From Rs1 sp034111875 (GTDB lineage Bacteria; Pseudomonadota; Gammaproteobacteria; Pseudomonadales; Balneatricaceae), in the NCBI GenBank assembly GCA_034111875.1, contig JAWUWK010000006.1:1-64000 (forward strand): a stretch of 64,000 nt of DNA, in the 5' to 3' direction. Under the pieces are notes generated by a model. It was not told where the DNA came from. It saw only the letters and a program-made list of their open reading frames with translations, and did no database searches. Made by a program: the position numbers and the translations under genes. Numbering within the stretch: position 1 is the stretch's first letter; each line of letters starts with the position of its first letter. This document shows positions 47,267 through 55,925 of the stretch, one piece after another.

Positions 47267-47294
47267 AAACCAGCTGATTGGCTGGTTTTTTATG
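47267..47294. terminator. Bidirectional terminator between Mo-enzyme pseudogene and gltA
   Basis: Perfect 9-bp stem AAAACCAGC (47267-47275) / GCTGGTTTT (47282-47290) with a TGATTG loop, A-run on one side and T-run on the other; suits gltA on the minus strand. Confidence 0.85.
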
Positions 47295-47306
47295 GCCATC
47301 AAATAC

Positions 47307-48587
47307 TTATTTTTTCACGTAATCTCTTGCACTAGGACCAGTGTATAACTGGCGTGGTCGACCAATTTTGTTGGGTTCAGAATGGAATTCATTCCAGTGC
47401 GATATCCAGCCGATAGTTCTAGAAAGGGCGAAGATAACGGTAAACATACTGCTTGGAATGCCGATGGCTTTAAGGATTATTCCCGAATAAAAATCTACAT
47501 TTGGATAGAGTTTACGTTTAACAAAATATTCATCTTTTAGGGCTATTTGTTCAAGCTGCTTAGCAATCTCAAGCATAGGATCGTCTATTATCCCAAGTTC
47601 TGCTAATACATCATCGCAGGTTTGCTTCATTACATTGGCGCGAGGGTCAAAATTACGGTATACCCGATGTCCAAAGCCCATTAGCCTGAAGCTGTCTTTG
47701 GGGTCTTTAGCGCGATTGATAAAATCAGTAATATTTTTAACATCGCCAATCTCTTCGAGCATATTCAATACGGCTTCATTGGCACCGCCGTGAGCAGGTC
47801 CCCATAAAGTAGCGACGCCCGCTGCAATACAGGCAAAGGGATTAGCACCTGAGGAGCCTGCCAAGCGCACTGTCGATGTCGATGCATTTTGTTCATGATC
47901 AGCGTGTAGAAGGAAAATACGGTCCATTGCTTTTGATAATACTGGATTTGGCACATATTCTTCACAGGGGTTGCCGAACATCATATGTAAAAAGTTTTCG
48001 GCATAGTTAAGGTCGTTTCGAGGGTACTGAAAAGGCATCCCGATGCTATATTTATAACACATAGCCGCGATAGTTGGCATCTTAGCAATTAAGCGAAAAG
48101 CGCAGACTTCACGGTGCTTTGCATCATTTATATCCAGTGAATCGTGGTAAAAAGCTGAGAGCGCCCCCACCACGGCAACCATAATAGACATAGGATGGGC
48201 GTCGCGCCGAAAGCCTTGAAAAAAGTGGTGCATTTGCTCATGCACCATTGTGTGCCCTTTAACGGTAGTGACGAACTTATTGAGTTCATCTTCTGTGGGT
48301 AGTTCACCGTTAAGTAATAAGTAGCAGGTTTCTAAGTAGTTTGACTGTTCGGCAAGTTGCTCAATTGGATAGCCTGCATGTAATAAAATGCCTTTGGCGC
48401 CATCTATGTAGGTAATCTTAGATTCACAGGCTGCAGTGGAGACAAAGCCTGGATCGTAGGTGAATAGTCCGTGCCCAGTAAGGGGTCGAACGTCTATGAC
48501 ATCTGGGCCTTCAGATCCAGAATGTACCGGTAATTCGATTTCTCCATCAAAACCATCGACGCTGAGTCTTGCTGTCTTACCAGCCAT
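47307..48587 (-). CDS. gltA: Citrate synthase (type II)
   Basis: 426 residues, the length of the Gram-negative hexameric, NADH-regulated type. Condenses acetyl-CoA and oxaloacetate in the first step of the TCA cycle. Visible blocks: LTGHGLFTYDPGFVSTAACES, HADHEQNASTSTVRLAGSSG with the catalytic His, WGPAHGGANEA, and LMGFGHRVYRNFDPRA with the CoA/substrate-binding residues; catalytic Asp lies in NVDFYSGI. SD is AAGGAG just before the ATG. Divergent from sdhCDAB with 574 bases between. Confidence 0.98.
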   Translation of the reverse strand: MAGKTARLSVDGFDGEIELPVHSGSEGPDVIDVRPLTGHGLFTYDPGFVSTAACESKITYIDGAKGILLHAGYPIEQLAEQSNYLETCYLLLNGELPTEDELNKFVTTVKGHTMVHEQMHHFFQGFRRDAHPMSIMVAVVGALSAFYHDSLDINDAKHREVCAFRLIAKMPTIAAMCYKYSIGMPFQYPRNDLNYAENFLHMMFGNPCEEYVPNPVLSKAMDRIFLLHADHEQNASTSTVRLAGSSGANPFACIAAGVATLWGPAHGGANEAVLNMLEEIGDVKNITDFINRAKDPKDSFRLMGFGHRVYRNFDPRANVMKQTCDDVLAELGIIDDPMLEIAKQLEQIALKDEYFVKRKLYPNVDFYSGIILKAIGIPSSMFTVIFALSRTIGWISHWNEFHSEPNKIGRPRQLYTGPSARDYVKK

Positions 48588-48626
48588 AGAATGCTCCTTA
48601 AATAATTAGATTTATGCAAATGCTTA

Positions 48627-48655
48627 ATCATAGTAACTGGGCTATAATTAGTGAA
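48627..48655 (-). promoter_or_regulatory. Likely gltA promoter
   Basis: On the minus strand -35 TTCACT (48650-48655), 17-base spacer, -10 TATGAT (48627-48632). The transcript would begin near 48620, about 33 bases before the ATG. Confidence 0.5.
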
Positions 48656-49024
48656 GTTGTCAGTGGAAATATACCCCATAAAGTTGGGGAAACAGGTTAG
48701 TTTTACAATAAAAATAGGACCTAACTTGTCGTTAGATCCTGCATTGTGCCTTTATGTGTGTGATGACGCAATCATTCCTTAGTCTAATTGTGTCTAAAGT
48801 TATTAGGGTGCTTTATTGAAGAGTAGCAACTATATAGGAGTATAAAAACTTATATATTTTATAACAAATGCTGGTATTTGAGACTTACATAGGCACTATG
48901 AAGACTTCAGGTGTCGGAGAGTCCTGAATAGTGTCAAATGGCTTTTGATGACTGTATAATCCCAAATTATAATCTATAAAAAAAATTAATTTTTTAGAAA
49001 TTGTCGCTAGTTGCAGGCAGTGCG

Positions 49025-49053
49025 TTGTGAAACGAGGATGAACTAGCTATACT
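49025..49053 (+). promoter_or_regulatory. Likely sdhCDAB promoter
   Basis: -35 TTGTGA (49025-49030), spacer of exactly 17 bases, -10 TATACT (49048-49053), about 110 bases upstream of the sdhC GTG. The best sigma-70 match in the gltA-sdh interval, whose remaining sequence (48656-49024) holds no recognisable gene. Confidence 0.6.
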
Positions 49054-49057
49054 GCGA

Positions 49058-49075
49058 TGGCAGTTCCGACTGCCA
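49058..49075 (+). promoter_or_regulatory. Stem-loop at the predicted 5' end of sdh mRNA
   Basis: Perfect 7-bp stem TGGCAGT/ACTGCCA closed by a TCCG (UNCG-type) tetraloop, starting about five bases after the -10 box, so it would form the extreme 5' end of the transcript. Confidence 0.5.
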
Positions 49076-49161
49076 CGAAGAGGGATGGCGAAAGTATATA
49101 TTAATGCAAGACCTGTCCCTTAACCTTGTTCGAATGAACCATAACAAGTGTGAAATGAGCC

Positions 49162-49539
49162 GTGAATAAAAAAAGACCAGTAAATTTAGACTTTAGTACC
49201 ATTCATATGCCGCTCCCATCGGTGACTTCAATCTTACATAGAATTACAGGAATTGCGCTTTTTTTCGGTGCTGTTTTCATGATGTATGCATTGGGGTTAT
49301 CGTTAGAATCAGAAGTCGGTTTCCAACAAACTATTACTATGTTCGAAGAGAGCTTCTTTGCTAAATTGATCGCATGGGGACTTCTTTCTGCACTGGCTTA
49401 TCACAGTGTTGTAGGAGTTAAACATCTATTTATGGACGCGGGGCACTTTGAAGAACTAGACAGCGGGTTACTAGCGTCAAAAGCTGCTCTAGTCATTGCT
49501 GGAGTACTAATAATACTAGCGGGGACTTGGATATGGTAA
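49162..49539 (+). CDS. sdhC: Succinate dehydrogenase cytochrome b556 subunit
   Basis: 125 residues, three membrane helices. Signature N-terminal block NKKRPVNLDF and LPSVTSILHRITGIALFFG, and HSVVGVKHLFMDAG with the haem-ligand His. With SdhD it anchors complex II and forms the quinone site. Start is GTG at 49162; no strong SD. First gene of sdhCDAB, overlapping sdhD by seven bases. Confidence 0.96.
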   Translation: MNKKRPVNLDFSTIHMPLPSVTSILHRITGIALFFGAVFMMYALGLSLESEVGFQQTITMFEESFFAKLIAWGLLSALAYHSVVGVKHLFMDAGHFEELDSGLLASKAALVIAGVLIILAGTWIW

Positions 49540-49880
49540 CTAATGTCACAAGCTTCGGCAGAAGTGGCTTATACGACTGGGTTATCCAGCGTGTCACTGC
49601 CGTTGTTCTATTAGCATATACGCTATTTATTGTTGGATTTTTGCTAATGACCCCTGATCTAGATTTTAATCAGTGGCAATCTTTATTTAAAAATCTAGCA
49701 ATGCGAATTTTCACTTTGCTCTTGGTGTTATCTTTTGCTGCCCATGCCTGGATAGGTTTGTGGTGTGTGACGACTGATTACATTCCAATGACTGGTCTAC
49801 GCTTTTTCGTTCAATCTGTCACAGGTTTAATAACGTTCGTATACGTTGCTTGGGCTATTCAGGTGATTTGGGGTATATAA
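49533..49880 (+). CDS. sdhD: Succinate dehydrogenase hydrophobic membrane anchor subunit
   Basis: 115 residues from the ATG at 49533, which overlaps the sdhC end; an in-frame TTG at 49527 is possible. Three membrane helices, with the conserved SGLYDWVIQRVTAVVLLAY and AHAWIGLWCVTTDYI (haem-side His and the Asp-Tyr near the quinone site). Followed by sdhA after three bases. Confidence 0.95.
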   Translation: MVTNVTSFGRSGLYDWVIQRVTAVVLLAYTLFIVGFLLMTPDLDFNQWQSLFKNLAMRIFTLLLVLSFAAHAWIGLWCVTTDYIPMTGLRFFVQSVTGLITFVYVAWAIQVIWGI

Positions 49881-49883
49881 ACA

Positions 49884-51662
49884 ATGAGTAATTTACGTAC
49901 ACTTACTTTTGACGGTATCGTCATTGGCGGTGGTGGGGCTGGCATGCGTGCTGCTCTTCAGCTTGCCCAAGGTGGTTTAAATACCGCCTGTATTACTAAA
50001 GTATTTCCCACTCGCTCGCATACAGTATCTGCGCAAGGTGGTATCACTTGTGCCATTGCAAGCTCCGATCCGAACGATGATTGGCGCTGGCACATGTATG
50101 ATACAGTGAAAGGTTCTGACTACATTGGCGATCAAGATGCAATAGAGTATATGTGTCAAATTGGGCCTCAAGCGGTCTTCGAGTTAGACCATATGGGCAT
50201 GCCTTTTTCGCGTACTGAAGAGGGGCGTATTTATCAGCGCCCATTCGGTGGCCAGTCTAAAAATTTCGGTGAAGGTGGTCAAGCTGCAAGAACTTGCGCG
50301 GCAGCTGACCGTACCGGTCACGCTTTATTACACACCCTATATCAGGCCAATTTAAAAGCGGGAACAACGTTTTTGAATGAATGGTATGCTGTTGACTTGG
50401 TGAGAAATGCTGAAGGTGATGTGGTAGGCTGTATTGCTATCAATATAGAAAATGGCGAAACGGTTTATGTAAAAGCCAAAGCTACAGTGCTCGCAACAGG
50501 CGGCGCTGGACGAATCTACGCATCTACAACTAATGCCCTAATAAACACAGGTGACGGTATTGGTATGGCCATTCGTGCTGGTGTGCCTTGCCAAGACATG
50601 GAAATGTGGCAGTTTCACCCCACTGGGATTGCCGGAGTGGGCACCTTAGTTACCGAAGGTTGTCGCGGTGAAGGTGGGTACTTAATTAATAAAGACGGTG
50701 AGCGTTTTATGGAACGCTATGCGCCGAACGCTAAAGATTTAGCGGGTCGTGATGTTGTCGCACGCTCTATGATTTTGGAAATATTAGAGGGACGTGGTTG
50801 CGGTGAAAATGGCGACCACGTAATGCTCAAGCTAGATCATTTAGGCGCCGAAGTGTTGGAAGAACGCCTACCAGGTATTCTAGAGCTTTCTAGAACTTTT
50901 GCGGCAACAGATCCCACTAAAGATCCTATTCCCGTAGTGCCTACTTGTCACTATATGATGGGTGGTGTTGTTACCAACATAGGTGGTCAAGCGTTAGCGC
51001 CTAGTAAAGAGCGTGGTGGCGAAGATGCTGTTATCCGAGGCTTGTTTGCCTGTGGTGAGGTCGCCTGTGTCTCTGTACATGGTGCCAACCGTTTAGGTGG
51101 GAACTCGTTATTAGATTTGATCGTGTTTGGTCGTGCAGCTGGAATTGAAATTGAGCGCCAAATGCGTGATGGCTATGAAGTTAGCAATGCAACGGAAGAG
51201 GATTTAGAGCGAGCAATGGAAGGCTTGAACCGTTTGAATAATAGACAAGGCGGAGAGAACGTTGCCCAAGTTCGCGCTGATTTGCAAAACACGATGCAGC
51301 TTTATTTTGGTGTGTTTCGCGACGGTAAAAGTATGCTCAAAGGCTTGGAGTTGTTAAAAGAGATTCGCCAGCGAGTTGATAATTTAGCGCTTGATGATAA
51401 AAGTCAATCATTCAACACTGCTAGAATTGAAGCTTTAGAACTGTCAAATTTAATGGAAGTAGCTGAAGCTACCGCGATTGCTGCTGAAATACGTCAGGAA
51501 TCAAGAGGTGCTCACGCACGTAATGATTTTGAGACTAGGGACGATGAGAATTGGTTGTGTCACTCGGTGTTTTTCCCAGATGATAAGTCGATTGGTAAGC
51601 GTGATGTGAATTTTGCGCCTAAAACCATGAAAGCTTTTCCGCCTAAAATTCGCGTTTACTAA
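49884..51662 (+). CDS. sdhA: Succinate dehydrogenase flavoprotein subunit
   Basis: 592 residues. Contains the FAD-binding GIVIGGGGAGMRAALQL, His46 for covalent FAD attachment (RSHTVSAQGG), the substrate-site FHPTGIAGVG and RGEGGYLINKDGERFMERY, and the capping/active-site Arg block. Oxidises succinate to fumarate and passes electrons to the SdhB iron-sulphur clusters on the cytoplasmic face of the membrane. SdhB starts 12 bases later. Confidence 0.98.
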   Translation: MSNLRTLTFDGIVIGGGGAGMRAALQLAQGGLNTACITKVFPTRSHTVSAQGGITCAIASSDPNDDWRWHMYDTVKGSDYIGDQDAIEYMCQIGPQAVFELDHMGMPFSRTEEGRIYQRPFGGQSKNFGEGGQAARTCAAADRTGHALLHTLYQANLKAGTTFLNEWYAVDLVRNAEGDVVGCIAINIENGETVYVKAKATVLATGGAGRIYASTTNALINTGDGIGMAIRAGVPCQDMEMWQFHPTGIAGVGTLVTEGCRGEGGYLINKDGERFMERYAPNAKDLAGRDVVARSMILEILEGRGCGENGDHVMLKLDHLGAEVLEERLPGILELSRTFAATDPTKDPIPVVPTCHYMMGGVVTNIGGQALAPSKERGGEDAVIRGLFACGEVACVSVHGANRLGGNSLLDLIVFGRAAGIEIERQMRDGYEVSNATEEDLERAMEGLNRLNNRQGGENVAQVRADLQNTMQLYFGVFRDGKSMLKGLELLKEIRQRVDNLALDDKSQSFNTARIEALELSNLMEVAEATAIAAEIRQESRGAHARNDFETRDDENWLCHSVFFPDDKSIGKRDVNFAPKTMKAFPPKIRVY

Positions 51663-51674
51663 GAGGACGCTCAA

Positions 51675-52379
51675 ATGTTAGTTAGTATTTATCGTTACAA
51701 TCCCGATACAGATGATGAACCGCGAATGCAAGATGTTCATATAGATATCCCCGGTGGTAAAGACATCATGGTGCTTGATTTGCTGCAATTGCTCAAGGAT
51801 AAAGATCCGTCGTTAAGTTTTCGTCGATCATGTCGCGAAGGTGTCTGCGGTTCTGATGGCATGAATATCAATGGCAAGAATGGCTTGGCATGTATTACGC
51901 CGCTGTCAGCAGTCGTTAAAAAAGACAAGTTAGTATTGCGACCTTTGCCGGGCTTGCCGGTTATTCGTGATCTTGTGATTGATATGTCCCAGTTCTACGC
52001 ACAGTATGAAAAAATCAAACCTTTTTTGATTAATAATACCCCTGCACCTGCCATCGAGCGCTTACAAACCCCCGAACAGCGTGCTGAACTCGATGGATTG
52101 TATGAATGCATTTTATGTGCATGTTGTTCCACTGCCTGTCCTTCGTTTTGGTGGAATCCTGATAAGTTTATTGGACCTTCCGGTCTTTTGCAGGCTTATA
52201 GGTTCTTAGCGGATTCAAGAGACACTGCACAAGAGGAGCGCTTGGCTGATTTGGATGATCCCTTTAGTGTGTTTCGCTGTCATGGGATCATGAATTGCGT
52301 CAGTGTTTGTCCCAAGGGGCTGAATCCGACAAAGGCGATTGGTAAGATCCGTCAGCTTTTGTTAGACAGAGCGACATAA
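51675..52379 (+). CDS. sdhB: Succinate dehydrogenase iron-sulphur subunit
   Basis: 234 residues with three cluster sites: 2Fe-2S (SCREGVCGSDGMNINGKNG followed by LAC), 4Fe-4S (CILCACCSTACP) and 3Fe-4S (CHGIMNCVSVCPKGLNP). Carries electrons from SdhA to quinone. SD AAGAGGA precedes the ATG. Last gene before the strong terminator at 52388. Confidence 0.98.
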   Translation: MLVSIYRYNPDTDDEPRMQDVHIDIPGGKDIMVLDLLQLLKDKDPSLSFRRSCREGVCGSDGMNINGKNGLACITPLSAVVKKDKLVLRPLPGLPVIRDLVIDMSQFYAQYEKIKPFLINNTPAPAIERLQTPEQRAELDGLYECILCACCSTACPSFWWNPDKFIGPSGLLQAYRFLADSRDTAQEERLADLDDPFSVFRCHGIMNCVSVCPKGLNPTKAIGKIRQLLLDRAT

Positions 52380-52387
52380 TAAAGAAT

Positions 52388-52413
52388 AAGGCGCGTTAAG
52401 CGCCTTTTTTTTT
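52388..52413 (+). terminator. Terminator after sdhB
   Basis: AAGGCGC (52388-52394) / GCGCCTT (52400-52406), loop GTTAA, then a T-run to 52413. It separates the sdh operon from sucA. Confidence 0.88.
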
Positions 52414-53035
52414 GAAAGAAACCTAAATTTATTCGCACGGCGCTCTCGTAGAATTTTTTTGACTTAGATTTAACTACCTAATTAGAAATCGCTAAAGGTA
52501 TTATTTCGAGCTATAGTTAATTTAGTTGGATTATTTAGCTTCACGGTGTGGCACTTGTGAAAGGTTCAGTCAAATCATGTTATACGCATTTATTATAAGA
52601 AGATATGCATGTAATGCTTTATTGATCTAAGATAAGTTGGCGTGTTTTTGAGTGTGATTGGGTTGATTGTCTGCGAAAGCAAGAATAGATGAATTTATTT
52701 TATCTATTACTTGAAAATGCTAGTTTTTGTTTCTGATTGACCTCTGAAAAGTAATGATGTCATCGATAAATAAAAGTTTGGTATATTTCACGCTGAATAG
52801 AAAAATCGTTACAAATAGATAAAATACGAGGCTACTAGCTGTGTAAAGGCAGCCTCAAAGCGCGTACAATGCTCTTTGTATTGTCCGTTTTGTGACATTT
52901 TTGTTGGTAATTTTAAAGAAACGACAGTAGATCCTGAAGTATGAGTAGTGATAGACCAATGAAAATGTTGCTAAATTTCCATTTGTCGAATTTACAAAAC
53001 TCAATTTTGGGCTGCTAATTTAGGGTGGTTAGCTA
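52414..53035 (+). promoter_or_regulatory. Long sucA upstream region
   Basis: 622 AT-rich bases without a gene. Unlike E. coli, where sucA is read from the sdh promoter, the terminator and this gap imply an independent promoter, which I could not place. At its end GCTAA (53014-53018) / TTAGC (53029-53033) forms a stem whose ten-base loop holds the AGGG ribosome-binding site of sucA. Confidence 0.5.
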
Positions 53036-55870
53036 ATGCAAGAAGGCATAATGGAGTTGTTGTGGAAGAATGCGCACTTATACGGCGGTAATTTATCTTA
53101 CATTGAACAGCTTTATGAGACATATTTAAGAGATCCAAGCGCTGTTAGTGATGACTGGCGTAAAGAGTTTGACCAACTACCAGACGCTGCACATAAAGAG
53201 ACAGTAGATGTTGAATTAGCCCCCATAGTTCAACAGTTCCGTGAATATGCGAAAAGCGGTGGTGGTCAAGTATCAACTTCAGCAAGTAGTGTCTCGTCAG
53301 AGCACGAAGCTAAGCAAGTACTAGTGCTGCAGATGATTAGTGCCTACCGTGTCCGAGGCCATCAAGCCGCAGATATTGACCCTTTGAACTTACTTCAACG
53401 CGATGTTATTCCCGATTTAGATCCCGCTTTTCACACCCTTTCCAATGCTGATTTAGAGACCGTTTTTTCAACTGGTTCATTACGTTTTGGTGGTGATTCG
53501 TCTAGTTTACGCCACATTATAGGCGATTTAAAAAAAACCTACTGTGGATCTATCGGCTCTGAATATATGCACATTGTAGATACACTTGAAAAGCGCTGGA
53601 TTCAGAATAGATTAGAGCCTACTCGGGGTAATCCGAAATTGCCTAAAGAAGAACGAATACATATTTTAGAGCGATTAACGGCGGCTGAAGGTCTAGAAAA
53701 ATATTTGGGTTCTCGTTTTGCCGGCGCGAAACGATTTGGTTTAGAAGGCGGAGAAGCGCTAATTCTGGCGTTGGATGAAACTATTCAGCGCGGGGGTGCC
53801 AATGGTGCCAAAGAAGTTATCATCGGTATGGCTCATCGCGGTCGATTAAACACATTAGTGAATATTTTCGGCAAAAATCCTGCTGATTTATTTGGCGAGT
53901 TTGAAGGCAAAAAGCAAGTTTTAAATAAATCCGGTGACGTTAAGTACCATCAAGGTTTCTCTTCAAATGTTAATACTCCTGGGGGTGAAGTGCATTTGGC
54001 AATGGCTTTCAATCCCTCTCACCTTGAAATAGCCGCACCGGTAGTTGAAGGTTCTGTTCGCGCCCGCCAAGATAGACGCAATGATAAAAATGGCACGACG
54101 GTGATACCTGTAAGTATCCACGGTGATGCGGCATTTGCAGGTCAAGGCGTTGTGACAGAAACATTCCAAATGTCACAAACTCGCGCATACAAAACTGGTG
54201 GAACTATCCACATTGTTATCAATAATCAGGTCGGATTTACTACCTCTAGAAAAGAGGATGCCCGATCCAGTGAATATTGTACTGATGTGGCTAAAATGAT
54301 TCAGGCGCCTATTTTCCATGTTAACGGTGACGACCCTGAAGCCGTGCGCTTTATCACTCAATTAGCGATTGATTACCGTACAGAGTTTAAGCGCGATGTG
54401 GTCATTGATTTGGTCTGCTACCGCCGTCGTGGTCACAATGAAGCGGATGAGCCTTTCGGCACGCAACCCCGTATGTACACCGCTATTAAGAAGCAGAAGA
54501 CTACGCGCACACTCTATGCAGAGGTACTTATTAATGATGGTATCTTGTCCGCTATTGATAGTAAGGCGATGGAAAAAGATTATCGTACAGCTCTAGAAAA
54601 CGGCGAACATGTTGCTAAAGCTTTAGTGATGAAACCCAATAGCGAACTGTTTGTCGATTGGAAACCTTATTTAGGTCTAGAATGGTCGTTTGAATGTGAT
54701 ACGGCAGTTGATCTTAAACTTATTCGTCAGCTTAATGCTAAATTGAGCGTTGTGCCTGAAGGCTTTGTTGTGCAACGTCAGGTACAGAAAATTTACGAAA
54801 CCCGCAAAAAGATGGCTGCAGGTGAAGTGCCATGTAACTGGGGTTTCGCCGAGACGATGGCCTATGCCACTACACTCGCTGAAGGTTTTCCCATCAGGTT
54901 TACTGGACAAGACGTTGGACGTGGTACTTTCTCACACAGACATGCGGTTCTGCATGATCAAGATAAAGGGGGTGATTATACGCCGCTCAAAAACATTTCC
55001 GATGATCAGCCTACCTTTGAACTCTATGATTCTTTCTTGTCCGAAGAAGCTGTATTAGCCTTTGAGTATGGTTATGCCACTACAATGCCTAACGTACAGG
55101 TGATTTGGGAAGCCCAGTTTGGTGATTTTGCCAATGGGGCACAAGTGGTTATTGATCAGTTTATCACTTCTGGTGAACAGAAATGGGAACGTTTATGTGG
55201 TCTAACTCTGCTCCTACCACATGGTTTCGAGGGTCAAGGGCCCGAGCACTCTTCTGCGCGTTTAGAACGTTTCTTGCAGATGTGTGCAGAGCATAATATT
55301 CAAGTGTGCACTCCGACAACACCAGCGCAAATATTCCACTTGTTGCGTCGTCAAATTGTACGTCCGCTCCGTAAGCCTTTAATCGTTATGTCACCTAAAA
55401 GCTTGCTAGGTCACCGACAAGCCACGTCTCCAATCGAGCAATTGTCGACCGGTACGTTTGAACCTGTTCTGGCAGAAACTGAAAATTTAGAGAACGAAAA
55501 AGTTGCACGACTTGTACTCTGTGGAGGAAAACTGTACTACGACCTAATCAATCAACGCCAAGAAGTAGCCAGAGAAGACGTAGCGGTTGTGCGTATCGAA
55601 CAACTATATCCGTTCCCTGATGACGCATTATTCGACGCGATAAAGGATTATTCAAATCTTGAATCCATTGTATGGTGTCAAGAAGAGCCGATGAATCAAG
55701 GTGCTTGGTACAGTACACAGCACCGTATTCGTAATGTGTTGGAAAAAAGTCATCCGAGCCTTAAATTGCATGGAGTGGGACGCCCTCACGCGGCTGCACC
55801 TGCAGTAGGTCATATGTCAGTACATTTAGAACAGCAAAAAACTCTCGTTGAAGAAGCTATCAACGGTTAA
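53036..55870 (+). CDS. sucA: 2-oxoglutarate dehydrogenase E1 component
   Basis: 944 residues. Thiamine-diphosphate-dependent E1 of the 2-oxoglutarate dehydrogenase complex, decarboxylating 2-oxoglutarate and transferring succinyl to the SucB lipoyl group. The start at 53036 gives MQEGIMELLWKNAHLYGGN, then the typical YIEQLYETYLRDP. Further blocks are IGMAHRGRLNTLVNIFGK, HGDAAFAGQGVV, the thiamine-binding VCYRRRGHNEADEP, FTGQDVGRGTFSHRHAVLHD, and GFEGQGPEHSSARLERFLQ. SucB follows 55 bases downstream across a hairpin. Confidence 0.98.
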   Translation: MQEGIMELLWKNAHLYGGNLSYIEQLYETYLRDPSAVSDDWRKEFDQLPDAAHKETVDVELAPIVQQFREYAKSGGGQVSTSASSVSSEHEAKQVLVLQMISAYRVRGHQAADIDPLNLLQRDVIPDLDPAFHTLSNADLETVFSTGSLRFGGDSSSLRHIIGDLKKTYCGSIGSEYMHIVDTLEKRWIQNRLEPTRGNPKLPKEERIHILERLTAAEGLEKYLGSRFAGAKRFGLEGGEALILALDETIQRGGANGAKEVIIGMAHRGRLNTLVNIFGKNPADLFGEFEGKKQVLNKSGDVKYHQGFSSNVNTPGGEVHLAMAFNPSHLEIAAPVVEGSVRARQDRRNDKNGTTVIPVSIHGDAAFAGQGVVTETFQMSQTRAYKTGGTIHIVINNQVGFTTSRKEDARSSEYCTDVAKMIQAPIFHVNGDDPEAVRFITQLAIDYRTEFKRDVVIDLVCYRRRGHNEADEPFGTQPRMYTAIKKQKTTRTLYAEVLINDGILSAIDSKAMEKDYRTALENGEHVAKALVMKPNSELFVDWKPYLGLEWSFECDTAVDLKLIRQLNAKLSVVPEGFVVQRQVQKIYETRKKMAAGEVPCNWGFAETMAYATTLAEGFPIRFTGQDVGRGTFSHRHAVLHDQDKGGDYTPLKNISDDQPTFELYDSFLSEEAVLAFEYGYATTMPNVQVIWEAQFGDFANGAQVVIDQFITSGEQKWERLCGLTLLLPHGFEGQGPEHSSARLERFLQMCAEHNIQVCTPTTPAQIFHLLRRQIVRPLRKPLIVMSPKSLLGHRQATSPIEQLSTGTFEPVLAETENLENEKVARLVLCGGKLYYDLINQRQEVAREDVAVVRIEQLYPFPDDALFDAIKDYSNLESIVWCQEEPMNQGAWYSTQHRIRNVLEKSHPSLKLHGVGRPHAAAPAVGHMSVHLEQQKTLVEEAING

Positions 55871-55876
55871 TCGAAC

Positions 55877-55905
55877 AGCTGCTTGTACAAGACAAGCGGC
55901 TTTTT
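55877..55905 (+). terminator. Attenuator-like hairpin between sucA and sucB
   Basis: AGCTGCTTGT (55877-55886) pairs with ACAAGCGGCT (55892-55901) over 10 bp with one U-G, loop ACAAG, then TTTT. It has the form of an intrinsic terminator inside the operon, so it may set the sucA:sucB ratio. Confidence 0.65.
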
Positions 55906-55925
55906 AGAGCAAATAAGGAACACTT

